Assembly: GCA_902517865.1 (NCBI GenBank) | Contig: CABYDT010000004.1 | Location: 62,001 to 126,000 of the forward strand | Direction of reading: 5' to 3' | Source of the DNA: an uncultured Pelagibacteraceae bacterium | Lineage (GTDB): Bacteria; Pseudomonadota; Alphaproteobacteria; Pelagibacterales; Pelagibacteraceae | DNA: 64,000 nt | In this document: positions 36,308 to 44,217 of the stretch, piece after piece | Numbering within the stretch: position 1 is the first letter of the stretch | Layout of the letters: each line of letters begins with the position of its first letter | Position numbers and translations under genes: made by a program | The notes under the pieces: generated by a model | What the model was told of the DNA's origin: nothing | The model's database searches: none | Seen by the model: the letters and a program-made list of their open reading frames with translations, nothing else

Positions 36308-37226
36308 GCAAATATTCCTTTTCAAGGTTATCTTTAATAAAATTTAAATTTAAATTTTTCGATGTATTTTTTTCTAATGATTTTAAAATTGATCTTACGA
36401 TAAAATTTTGCAAAACTTGTTTTCTATAATCTTTTCTTGTTCTTGAATTTATAACATTTAACTCTAATAGCGAAGCTTCAAAAATATTTTTATGAGAAAC
36501 TTGCTTACCAATTAAAAATTTTTCTACCTTTAATAATCTTTGAGGAATTTCACACACTCCTGAGACAGATATCCTTATGTCTTCAAATTTATTGTTTTTT
36601 ACTTTTAAAACACAAGCTACACATACGGTTGAAATTACTAAAGATCTTCTATGACCAACTTTTTCGAAACACGCTTGGTAGTCATTTAAATTATCCATAT
36701 CAAAACCAATAACTAAATCTTTTTTTCCCAAGGCTACTTTATTTCTTCCCCTAACAAATTCTTTCAATGTAAGTGTTTTTTTTATAATTTTGTCGCCTTT
36801 AATAACTCCAATAATCACTTTAGCATTAAGTGATAACAAAGCGGGAGTACTATCTGCTGCTGGCGATGCATTAACAATATTTCCTCCTAATGTTGCTTGC
36901 TCTCTAATTTGATCATCAGCAAACCATACTGAGATTTGTGGCAAAATTTTAAGGTTTTTTCTTATTTTCTTATCTAAAAAAATATCTTGGAAAGAAGTTG
37001 CTGCACCTAAACTTATATTTTTTTTTGCAAACTTCATATAATTAAGTTCTTTAATTTTAGATACATCAATTATATTTTTGAAATAAACATCTCCAGCTCT
37101 TCCTTCTCTAGCCCAAGGCATTGTATCTGTACAACCTGCTACAATACGATAATTTCCAATACTATTACACATCTTTGCATACTCTTTTAATGTTTTGGGT
37201 ATGTAGTAATTATCGTATTTTAACAT
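36294..37226 (-). CDS. FAD-binding subunit of the molybdenum oxidoreductase (CoxM/XdhB type)
   Basis: 310 residues. FAD-binding motifs YRIVAGCTDTMPWAREG (about 27-43) and QATLGGNIVNASPAADSTPA (about 112-131) are intact, followed by the CO dehydrogenase flavoprotein C-terminal domain (about 185-290). Transfers electrons from the Fe-S clusters to an acceptor. Lies 4 bp after the alcohol dehydrogenase and overlaps the fused Fe-S/Mo gene by 14 bp, giving FAD, Fe-S/Mo-N and Mo-C in consecutive cistrons. Confidence 0.9.
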   Translation of the reverse strand: MLKYDNYYIPKTLKEYAKMCNSIGNYRIVAGCTDTMPWAREGRAGDVYFKNIIDVSKIKELNYMKFAKKNISLGAATSFQDIFLDKKIRKNLKILPQISVWFADDQIREQATLGGNIVNASPAADSTPALLSLNAKVIIGVIKGDKIIKKTLTLKEFVRGRNKVALGKKDLVIGFDMDNLNDYQACFEKVGHRRSLVISTVCVACVLKVKNNKFEDIRISVSGVCEIPQRLLKVEKFLIGKQVSHKNIFEASLLELNVINSRTRKDYRKQVLQNFIVRSILKSLEKNTSKNLNLNFIKDNLEKEYLHVRN

Positions 37227-37230
37227 TAAT

Positions 37231-38364
37231 CTAAATTAACCTTTCGTCATTTCGAACTACTACTTTTATTGCGTCTTCAATTCTCTCTCTTGTATACTTA
37301 AGTCCAGTCTGAAGATCCTTCATTGGAAATGTATGAGTATGAATTAATTTTGCATCAAATCTTTTTTGCGCCATTAAAGCCATTGCTCTGTGGCATGCAG
37401 ATTTACCCTCTCCTCTTGTCGCGTAAATATAAGCATTATTTCTAACAAGATTTGCAATATCAACCTCAACAGGTTTTGAAGGGAACGCTGCCAAACCGAT
37501 TTTACCTCCACGTCTAATCATTGCAGAAGCATCATTAATTGCATTAGCAGCACCAGAACACTCTAATACGTAGTGTGCTCCAATCCCACCGGTTAGATCT
37601 CTAACAAACTCAACAGGATTCTGTTTTTTTACATTAACTACATGATTAGCACCTAATTTTTTTCCTATCTCAAGTCTATTATCTCTAGTTCCTGTTAATA
37701 CAACTTCTGCTCCCAGAGCACTAGCTACTCCAACCGCACACAGACCAATTGGACCAGGTCCAGTAACGACCATAGTTTGTCCTGCAAACAATCCTCCCAT
37801 AACATCTAGAGTATACATACTAGTTCCAGCTGTAACTGCTAAAGTTGCTTCTTCATCTGACATGTCATCAGGAACATGCACAAGAGTTTGCGTTCTATTT
37901 GTCATATATTCTGCAAAAGCGCCGTCAGTTGTAAAACCGTTGGCTTTATGACCTTTAGATGCAAAACCATAGTTTAAACATGAAGTATACCAACCTTTTC
38001 TGCACATTTCGCATCTTCCACATCCAGCGTGGATTTCTACTGCAACCCTATCTCCCAACTTAAATTCAGTAACTCCCTCACCCAATTTTACAACTCTTCC
38101 CATTGCCTCGTGACCTGGGGAATAATTTTTATTGAAAGGTAATTCACCTTCAATTCTGGCAGGGTTACCGTGACTAATAATTTCCAAGTCAGTTGCACAA
38201 ATTGCAACTGCATCAATTTTAAGTAAAACTTCGCCTTCTTTTGGTTGTGGAACAGGTTTTTTGACAATATTGATATTGTCTGGATCGTTTAAAACCCAGG
38301 CTCCCATTTCTTTTGGAATATCAAAATTCTTATTGTGTCCCATCATATTATTATTACGCGGCAT
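37231..38364 (-). CDS. Zinc-dependent medium-chain alcohol/polyol dehydrogenase
   Basis: 377 residues. Catalytic zinc ligands in AICATDLEI (Cys) and SPGHEAMGRVV (His-Glu), structural zinc site CGRCEMCRKGWYTSC (about 116-130), and NAD-binding VTGPGPIGLCAVGVASALGA (about 197-216). Related to sorbitol/threonine dehydrogenases, which oxidise polyols or hydroxyacids. It overlaps the IclR regulator gene by 11 bp and starts the enzymatic part of the operon, consistent with oxidising an imported or derived hydroxy compound before the molybdo-enzyme step. Substrate unknown. Confidence 0.87.
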   Translation of the reverse strand: MPRNNNMMGHNKNFDIPKEMGAWVLNDPDNINIVKKPVPQPKEGEVLLKIDAVAICATDLEIISHGNPARIEGELPFNKNYSPGHEAMGRVVKLGEGVTEFKLGDRVAVEIHAGCGRCEMCRKGWYTSCLNYGFASKGHKANGFTTDGAFAEYMTNRTQTLVHVPDDMSDEEATLAVTAGTSMYTLDVMGGLFAGQTMVVTGPGPIGLCAVGVASALGAEVVLTGTRDNRLEIGKKLGANHVVNVKKQNPVEFVRDLTGGIGAHYVLECSGAANAINDASAMIRRGGKIGLAAFPSKPVEVDIANLVRNNAYIYATRGEGKSACHRAMALMAQKRFDAKLIHTHTFPMKDLQTGLKYTRERIEDAIKVVVRNDERLI

Positions 38365-39148
38365 GTTTTTCTCCTTTTTTTTTGGTTTGTTTAAAATATT
38401 TACTTATTTCGTTTGCAGATGCGGCAACAGAAACTCTAATTTTTTCAATATAATTTTTATTATCTCTAATTTTAAATTTTGGTGATGAACAACTAACTGA
38501 TGCATAAGGATTACCATTATTATCAAAAATAGGAAAACCTATACAAAATACGCCTTCTTGAAATTCTTCGTCATCATATGCAAATCCATTTTTTTTTATT
38601 CTATGAAGTTCTTGCTCTAATGAGTTGAAGCTAACATGTGTTTTATCAGTAAATTTATATAACCCGTTCTTCAAAATTTTTTTTCTTTTTTCTTTGTCTA
38701 AAAATGCCAAAATGGCTTTTCCTGATGCTGTCGCATGAAAAGCATTGTCTTTATTTAAAAAACCTTGATCGACCCTTACAGGATGTTTAGATTCTATCAT
38801 TTTTAAAGTAATTAATTTTGAACCTTCAAAAGTAGCTAAATGGACGGCCTCGCCAGTTTTGTCATTAATTTTCTTGAGATGAGAAAACGAAAAATTCGTA
38901 AATGCAGATTTGCTGTGAGGCATTAACTTAGTAAATTTAAAAAACTTTGAGCCTAGTAAATATTTTTTTGTTTTTAAGTCTTGATACAAGTAACCTTTAT
39001 CGCAAATTGTTGATAGCATATGATGAGCTGCCGATTTTTTGTAACCTAACTCGTCACATATCTCTTTTAATGCGATTCCGTTCCTGGCATCTTTGCGAAG
39101 AAAATAATCTAAAGTGTCTAAAGTTTTTTCTATTGATCTAACAGACAT
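38354..39148 (-). CDS. IclR-family transcriptional regulator
   Basis: 264 residues: N-terminal winged helix-turn-helix (about 1-65; ALKEICDELGYKKSAAHHMLS contains the recognition helix, key residues Lys-Ser-Ala-His) and C-terminal effector-binding domain (about 85-250) with ATASGKAILAFL and FAYDDEEFQEGVFCIGFPIF. It is the promoter-proximal gene of the large minus-strand train and so probably autoregulates and controls catabolism of the compound taken up by TctABC. No second copy of an operator could be pinned down in the 80 bp upstream, which is AT-rich. Confidence 0.9.
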   Translation of the reverse strand: MSVRSIEKTLDTLDYFLRKDARNGIALKEICDELGYKKSAAHHMLSTICDKGYLYQDLKTKKYLLGSKFFKFTKLMPHSKSAFTNFSFSHLKKINDKTGEAVHLATFEGSKLITLKMIESKHPVRVDQGFLNKDNAFHATASGKAILAFLDKEKRKKILKNGLYKFTDKTHVSFNSLEQELHRIKKNGFAYDDEEFQEGVFCIGFPIFDNNGNPYASVSCSSPKFKIRDNKNYIEKIRVSVAASANEISKYFKQTKKKGEKHAA

Positions 39149-39229
39149 AGTTAAAAATATTTAATTTAGCAAAGTTTGTCAATAATGAATATAAGTTTAT
39201 TATTATTAAACTAATTAATTTTTCTACTT

Positions 39230-39598
39230 TTAATTGAAATTTAAATATTCTACGAAAGATCTAACGGATATCAATAGTAAAAAAATACCAAACATTTTAG
39301 ATATTACCTCTTTGTCAATAGAATGTACTATTTTAGCACCTAAAGGTGCTAATAACATTGTGACAGGTACAAAAATTATAAATCCAGGTAAATTTACAAA
39401 ACCAATGCTAAATGGAACTTGAACATTTGAAAAAAACGTTCCACTAATTGCCATACTTACTGCACCACAGACTGCATTTACTATGCCTATTGTGGCAGAG
39501 GTACCGATCGCTATATTAATTGAATATCCCAAAACTTTTATAAATGGCACTCCAAGTGAACCTGCTCCAATGCCCAGCGGGACTGACATAAAACCCAT
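39230..39598 (-). CDS. C-terminal half of a TauE/SafE-type permease (split gene)
   Basis: 122 residues matching the second repeat of the TauE/SafE sulfite-exporter/anion permease family: GFMSVPLGIGAGSLGVPFI (about 2-20) and AIGTSATIGIVNAVCGA, with three to four helices. The reading frame is open upstream of the ATG back to a TAG that lies about 15 bp before the stop of the N-terminal half, so the two halves look like one gene broken by a -1 frame change. No Shine-Dalgarno precedes the ATG. Either a recent frameshift, a sequencing error, or two separately made halves. Confidence 0.65.
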   Translation of the reverse strand: MGFMSVPLGIGAGSLGVPFIKVLGYSINIAIGTSATIGIVNAVCGAVSMAISGTFFSNVQVPFSIGFVNLPGFIIFVPVTMLLAPLGAKIVHSIDKEVISKMFGIFLLLISVRSFVEYLNFN

Positions 39599-39646
39599 GA
39601 AAATCCCATAAGTATTTTTAACAAAATTTGGTATATTTTTTTTTTT

Positions 39647-40069
39647 TTATCCAACTTTGTTTCTAAAAAAAATAAAAAAAATTGCTACACAAAATGCAAA
39701 AAATGAAAACATTAATAAAAGCTGGGGAGTTTTTAGATTTGTTGCAATGAATGTTCCTATTAAAATTCCAATAGCTACAGCAATACCAAAGGATTTGACT
39801 AATTCGAAATTGACTGCTTTGTATTTCATATGAGATAATGCAGATACTATTGATGTAGGAATTATTATTGCAAGCGAGGTGCCTAAAGCCATGTGCATCT
39901 TTACAGTTTCATCATAACCTAATTGAGAAAAGGCGTAATATAATGCAGGAACCATTATAATACCTCCTCCAACACCTAATAGTCCAGCAATAAAACCTGA
40001 TACAGCAGCAGAGACAGCTAAAACAGTAACAAGAATAATAATTTGATTTAGATCTAAACTTTCAATCAA
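39647..40069 (-). CDS. N-terminal half of a TauE/SafE-type permease (split gene)
   Basis: 140 residues, four hydrophobic helices, first repeat of the family: GFIAGLLGVGGGIIMVPALY (about 25-44) and HMALGTSLAIIIPTSIVSAL. Ends FFRNKVG then TAA immediately before a run of 12 A on the coding strand. Intact family members are about 250-270 residues, the sum of this and the next ORF. One base follows the dusA stop, so it is read with dusA and the malonyl-CoA decarboxylase genes. Possible role: sulfite, sulfonate or organic-acid anion export. Confidence 0.7.
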   Translation of the reverse strand: MIESLDLNQIIILVTVLAVSAAVSGFIAGLLGVGGGIIMVPALYYAFSQLGYDETVKMHMALGTSLAIIIPTSIVSALSHMKYKAVNFELVKSFGIAVAIGILIGTFIATNLKTPQLLLMFSFFAFCVAIFFIFFRNKVG

Positions 40070-40070
40070 T

Positions 40071-41063
40071 TTAACTTACCATTTGTATTTTTTCGTTGTT
40101 TTGAACGACAGTTAAAATATGTTCGACTTTTTTGAAATCAGAGTCTCTAGCCATCATATTATCTGATAAGTACCTTTTCCATTTTGATGACCCCTTTTGA
40201 CCATGATATAACCCTACTGTATGGCGCATAATTTGGTTAACTCTTGTACCTTTTTTAACTTCAGATTTAACATAATTTATCAAATTCTGTATTACTTCTT
40301 CTCTTGATAAAACTTCTTGATTTTGAAAAATTATTTTTTCAATATCTGCTAATAAATACGGGTTTTGATAGATTGCCCTCCCAATCATTACTCCGTCAAC
40401 ATAATCTAATTGTTTTTTTATATCTTCTATTGATGTTATTCCGCCATTTATAATTATTTCTAGCTCGGGATTACTCTTTTTGATTTCGTATACCATTTGA
40501 TAATTTAGTTTGGGAATTTTTAAATTTTCTTTTGGAGACAGTCCCTTAAGTATAGCTTTTCTAGCATGTAAAATTATCGTTTTCACATTTGCTAATTTTA
40601 TTTTTTCTATAAAATTATTTAAATAATCAAAATCCTCTGTATCATCAAAACCTATCCTTGTTTTCGCGGTTATAGGTAAACATGTATTTCTTTTCATTGT
40701 GTCTAAGCACTCGTGTACTAAATCCGGCTCTTTAATTAAGCATGCTCCGAATTTATTTTTCTGAACTTTTTTACTTGGACATCCTAAATTTAAATTAATT
40801 TCGTCGTAACCATAATCCTCTGCAATTTTTACACATTCTGCCAACTCCTTTTTGTTTGATCCACCAAGTTGCAAGGCTAAAGGTTTTTCAAAATTATCAA
40901 AACCAAGAATTTTCTTTCTATCCCCATTGATTACTGATCCTGTCGCTACCATCTCAGTATATAACATTACGTTCTTACTTATTAACCTAAGAAAATACCT
41001 GTCGTGTCGATCAGTGCAATCCATCATAGGTGCAACTGAAATTTTTCGATTTAGATTAGACAT
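40071..41063 (-). CDS. dusA: tRNA-dihydrouridine synthase A
   Basis: 330 residues, FMN-dependent reductase that modifies uridines in the tRNA D-loop. Signatures: ISVAPMMDCTDRHDRYFLR at the N-terminus (key Asp and Arg), MVATGSVINGDR, LQLGGSNKKELAECVKIAE, INLNLGCPSKKVQKNKFGAC with the catalytic Cys (about 106), AKTRIGFDD, and IINGGITS with GVMIGRAIYQNP at the FMN phosphate site. RHTVGLYHGQKGSSKWKRYL is typical of DusA. Overlaps the decarboxylase stop by 8 bp. Confidence 0.95.
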   Translation of the reverse strand: MSNLNRKISVAPMMDCTDRHDRYFLRLISKNVMLYTEMVATGSVINGDRKKILGFDNFEKPLALQLGGSNKKELAECVKIAEDYGYDEINLNLGCPSKKVQKNKFGACLIKEPDLVHECLDTMKRNTCLPITAKTRIGFDDTEDFDYLNNFIEKIKLANVKTIILHARKAILKGLSPKENLKIPKLNYQMVYEIKKSNPELEIIINGGITSIEDIKKQLDYVDGVMIGRAIYQNPYLLADIEKIIFQNQEVLSREEVIQNLINYVKSEVKKGTRVNQIMRHTVGLYHGQKGSSKWKRYLSDNMMARDSDFKKVEHILTVVQNNEKIQMVS

Positions 41064-42357
41064 ATTTTTTTATTTTATCAGAATAAGATATTTTTTTATG
41101 ATTGATATAATCTTCATGTATTTTTTCTAATTTATCTAGATTGTATATATAATTTACCATGATTCCGAACGACTCCTTATAACCATAATCGGTAGTATTT
41201 CCGTTAATTATAACATCTTCAATGCTTGCACCATTACCCAAATGAAATCTTGAAACTTGATTAAGAGGTTTCTTATTTATTTTTTCTTTTAGTAAATAAT
41301 GTACAACAAGTTTTTTTATAGAATTTTTTTGTTCCTCTATTTTTTCACTCAAATTATTAAAATTGTCATTTTTTAAAAATTCTAATTTTTTTGTATCAAA
41401 ATCATTCAATATACTTTTTAATTTTTCTTCAGTTAAAGCGAGGCACCACTTTCTAAATCCAGGCAAAGGAGATAAGGTACCAAAACATTTTATGTTTGGG
41501 CAGTCATTTTGTATTTCATATACAACGCGTTTAATTAAAAAGTTACCTAGTGTGACTCTCATTAATCCCTCTTGACAATTGCTTATTGAGTAAAAAGTTG
41601 CTGTATTAGATGTTGACATAGTGCCACTCGATGGTTTCAATAATTCTTGAATAGATCTTCCTAAACCTTTCCCAAAAGCTACTTGTACAAAAATTAATGG
41701 CTCATTAGTCAAAACTGGATGAAAATAGGCATAAAATCTTCTATCTTCATCTAGGCGTCTTTTTAAATCATTCATATCACGTATTTTATGAACTTTTTCA
41801 TATTTAATTATTTTCTCCAGTACGGCAGCTTTTGTATTCCACGTAATTCTTTCAAGCCTCAAAAATCCAGGGTTAAACCAAGATTTAAATAAATGCCTTA
41901 TATCTTGATCAAAATCTTTAAGATCTGGATTCTGTTTTATAAAATTTAATAAATCCTCTCGCATTGAAACAAGAATAGAGGTTCCATTTGGAGCCATATT
42001 AAGTCTTCTAATTAACTCCTGTCTTCTTCCCTCAATTTCGTCGCCCAATCTGTCTAAATTATTTTTTGATTTTTCAATTGTGAATTTCTTTATTGCATTA
42101 TCAATGTTGTTTAAATTTGGTTTATATTTTTTATTAATTTCTTTAAAAAAACTTAGCTTTTGATCCGTATCTAAAATTTTATATATTTCACTTATTTCCC
42201 GTGCGATTGCAATTCCTGATGCAGTTCCTTTGTAAGATATTAAATCGTCACAAAGTGAAAGTAATGACTTAAGATCTCTATTCTTAGAAAACTTTTTGCC
42301 TAAAAGAGACTGACCTATGTCAGCGATAGATGATAAAATCTTTTTAAAATCCAGCAT
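41056..42357 (-). CDS. Malonyl-CoA decarboxylase
   Basis: 433 residues, MLYCD/MatA family, converting malonyl-CoA to acetyl-CoA and CO2. An N-terminal four-helix region (about 1-130) precedes the GNAT-like catalytic domain. Diagnostic segments: NGTSILVSMREDL, RRFYAYFHPVLTNEPLIFVQ (about 210-229), ATFYSISNCQEGL, FGTLSPLPGFRKW (Ser of the SPLPGF loop, about 300) and SRFHLGNGASIEDV (His of the HLGNGA motif, about 380). Neighbouring TRAP genes and a divergent CoA transferase point to malonate catabolism. Overlaps dctM by 14 bp. Confidence 0.92.
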   Translation of the reverse strand: MLDFKKILSSIADIGQSLLGKKFSKNRDLKSLLSLCDDLISYKGTASGIAIAREISEIYKILDTDQKLSFFKEINKKYKPNLNNIDNAIKKFTIEKSKNNLDRLGDEIEGRRQELIRRLNMAPNGTSILVSMREDLLNFIKQNPDLKDFDQDIRHLFKSWFNPGFLRLERITWNTKAAVLEKIIKYEKVHKIRDMNDLKRRLDEDRRFYAYFHPVLTNEPLIFVQVAFGKGLGRSIQELLKPSSGTMSTSNTATFYSISNCQEGLMRVTLGNFLIKRVVYEIQNDCPNIKCFGTLSPLPGFRKWCLALTEEKLKSILNDFDTKKLEFLKNDNFNNLSEKIEEQKNSIKKLVVHYLLKEKINKKPLNQVSRFHLGNGASIEDVIINGNTTDYGYKESFGIMVNYIYNLDKLEKIHEDYINHKKISYSDKIKKYV

Positions 42358-43675
42358 CTTTACCCATTAATTTATCAGGTAACCATGTAACCAATTCAGG
42401 GAATATGCATAATATTACAATACTTAAAGCCATCATAAACATGAAAGGTATAGAACCTTTTAATATCTCCGACAAACTAACATCTGGAGTAATTCCTTTT
42501 ATTATATAAAGATTTAAACCCACGGGTGGAGTAATTAAACCAATTTCCATATTAATGGTAAAAACTATTGCAAACCAATAAGGATCAAAACCAAACTCAG
42601 TAATTATCGGCAACAAAATTGCTGATGTCATAACTATTACTGCAACTGGAGGTAAAAAGAAACCTGCTATTAACAAGAATATATTTATGTAAAAAAATAA
42701 TACCCACTTATTTAAACTTAAATCAACAATTAACTGAGCAATTGATTGAGTTACATATAAGGTCGATAAACTAAATGCAAAAAAATATGAAGCGCAGATT
42801 ATAAACATAATCATCACACTTTCTTTCATTGATACTTTTACAATGTCCCAAATTTTTCTAGGTTGATATATTTTGTAAACAACTGCTATCATGACAAATA
42901 CTAAAAATGCGCCTACACCTGAAGCTTCTGATGGCGTTGCTATTCCTCCATACAAAACATAAAGGACACCAACTACAATTGCTAAGAATGGAAATATTCT
43001 AGGAATAACTTCAAGTTTTTCTTTTAAAGTTGGTGGTTGTCTATTTCTTAAAATTGCTGCTGAATCCTTATCAATGAAATAGGAATAAATATATGCCCAA
43101 ACCATAAATAAAAAAGCAAGAAGCAAACCTGGAATTACTCCACATAAAAACAACCTACCTATTGAAGTTCCTGTGGCTAAACCATACACAATTAAAACAA
43201 TGCTTGGTGGAATTAATACACCTAAAGTCCCACCTGCTGCAATGGTTCCTGTCGCCAGGCGAGCAGCATAACCTCTTTTTCTCATTTCAGGTATACCCAT
43301 CGTACCAATTGCTGCACAAGTTGCCGGACTTGATCCGCTTAATGCAGCGAAAATTGAGCATGCTCCGATATTTGAAATTACCAACCCGCCAGGCAATCTC
43401 CACAACCACCTGTCTAGCCCAGTATATAAATCTTTTCCAGCTGGAGAATTTGCAACAGCCATTCCCATTAATATAAACATTGGAATTGATAATAAAACAA
43501 ATGAGTTAATTCCTGAGAAAAATGTTTCTGCAACAACCCCAAGTATTTGAAAACCTTCAGCGATTATTAAGAAAGTAAGTGCAATAGCACTTAAACCAAA
43601 GGCAATTGGAATACCCGATAATAAAACTATTAATGTCGATGCTCCAACTATTATTCCTAATGTTATTGGATCCAT
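42344..43675 (-). CDS. dctM: TRAP transporter large permease, DctM
   Basis: 443 residues, about 12 transmembrane helices. Motifs: SGIPIAFGLSA near the N-terminus, FVLLSIPMFILMGMAVANS, CSIFAALSGSSPATCAAIG, TIAAGGTLGVLIPPSIVLIV (about 147-166) and INMEIGLITPPVGLNLYII (about 376-394). This is a larger, distinct paralogue of the DctM at 13354, belonging to the branch seen with TRAP systems for mono- and dicarboxylates. It abuts dctQ and overlaps the malonyl-CoA decarboxylase gene. Confidence 0.93.
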   Translation of the reverse strand: MDPITLGIIVGASTLIVLLSGIPIAFGLSAIALTFLIIAEGFQILGVVAETFFSGINSFVLLSIPMFILMGMAVANSPAGKDLYTGLDRWLWRLPGGLVISNIGACSIFAALSGSSPATCAAIGTMGIPEMRKRGYAARLATGTIAAGGTLGVLIPPSIVLIVYGLATGTSIGRLFLCGVIPGLLLAFLFMVWAYIYSYFIDKDSAAILRNRQPPTLKEKLEVIPRIFPFLAIVVGVLYVLYGGIATPSEASGVGAFLVFVMIAVVYKIYQPRKIWDIVKVSMKESVMIMFIICASYFFAFSLSTLYVTQSIAQLIVDLSLNKWVLFFYINIFLLIAGFFLPPVAVIVMTSAILLPIITEFGFDPYWFAIVFTINMEIGLITPPVGLNLYIIKGITPDVSLSEILKGSIPFMFMMALSIVILCIFPELVTWLPDKLMGKDAGF

Positions 43676-44172
43676 TATTGAAATCCTTTGTACTTAACTA
43701 TTAATCTTAATACCTCTCCTATGTATTGCAATGTCATTAACGTTGCTCCAATTAACATAGATGAATAAGGGATCCAAAGTGGAGGATCCCAAATAGAATT
43801 TGTTGTGTATTTTTTTACCCAGGCTTCATAAGTGATTTCCCAAGCCAAATAAAATAATACCATAAAGAATAACAAACAAATTATTGAAGTAAAAATTTGT
43901 AGAAAAGTTTTCTTTTTTTCGTCAATTAAAGTGTAAACATACTCCATATTTACATGGCCACCTTCTTTTAAAACATATGGTGAGCCAATGAAAGTAGATG
44001 CAACTAACATCATTGTTACAAGCTCAGGCTGCCATGTTATTGCATTTTGAAAAAGATATCTTTCAAATACTAATTCTGTAATTAAAACTATTGATGCTAA
44101 TAAGCACCCTGCAGCAAATATACCGCATATTTGTGCAAGTTTGTTTGTGAAATTTAAATATTTTTCTAACAT
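43675..44172 (-). CDS. dctQ: TRAP transporter small permease, DctQ
   Basis: 165 residues, four hydrophobic helices. Contains ERYLFQNAITWQPELVTMML (about 38-57), where Trp-x-Glu and the following helix are the DctQ signature, then PYVLKEGGHVNMEYVYTLI. Starts directly after the inter-cistronic hairpin following dctP, and its stop shares one base with the dctM start. Confidence 0.9.
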   Translation of the reverse strand: MLEKYLNFTNKLAQICGIFAAGCLLASIVLITELVFERYLFQNAITWQPELVTMMLVASTFIGSPYVLKEGGHVNMEYVYTLIDEKKKTFLQIFTSIICLLFFMVLFYLAWEITYEAWVKKYTTNSIWDPPLWIPYSSMLIGATLMTLQYIGEVLRLIVKYKGFQ

Positions 44173-44180
44173 AATAAAAA

Positions 44181-44204
44181 CCCCTGCTTCTTATAAAGCA
44201 GGGG
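44181..44204 (-). terminator. Intra-operon hairpin between dctP and dctQ (second TRAP system)
   Basis: Perfect 9-bp inverted repeat CCCCTGCTT / AAGCAGGGG with a 6-base loop, followed on the minus strand by TTTTT. Same placement as the hairpin in the first TRAP operon, suggesting partial termination or mRNA stabilisation favouring DctP over the permeases. Confidence 0.8.
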
Positions 44205-44217
44205 ATTTATTTAATTA

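Noticed and set aside
39637-39648. Poly-A transcriptional slippage rescuing the TauE/SafE gene
   Set aside because: The N-half stop codon uses only the first two A of the run plus the T before it, so adding or removing A residues leaves the stop in place.
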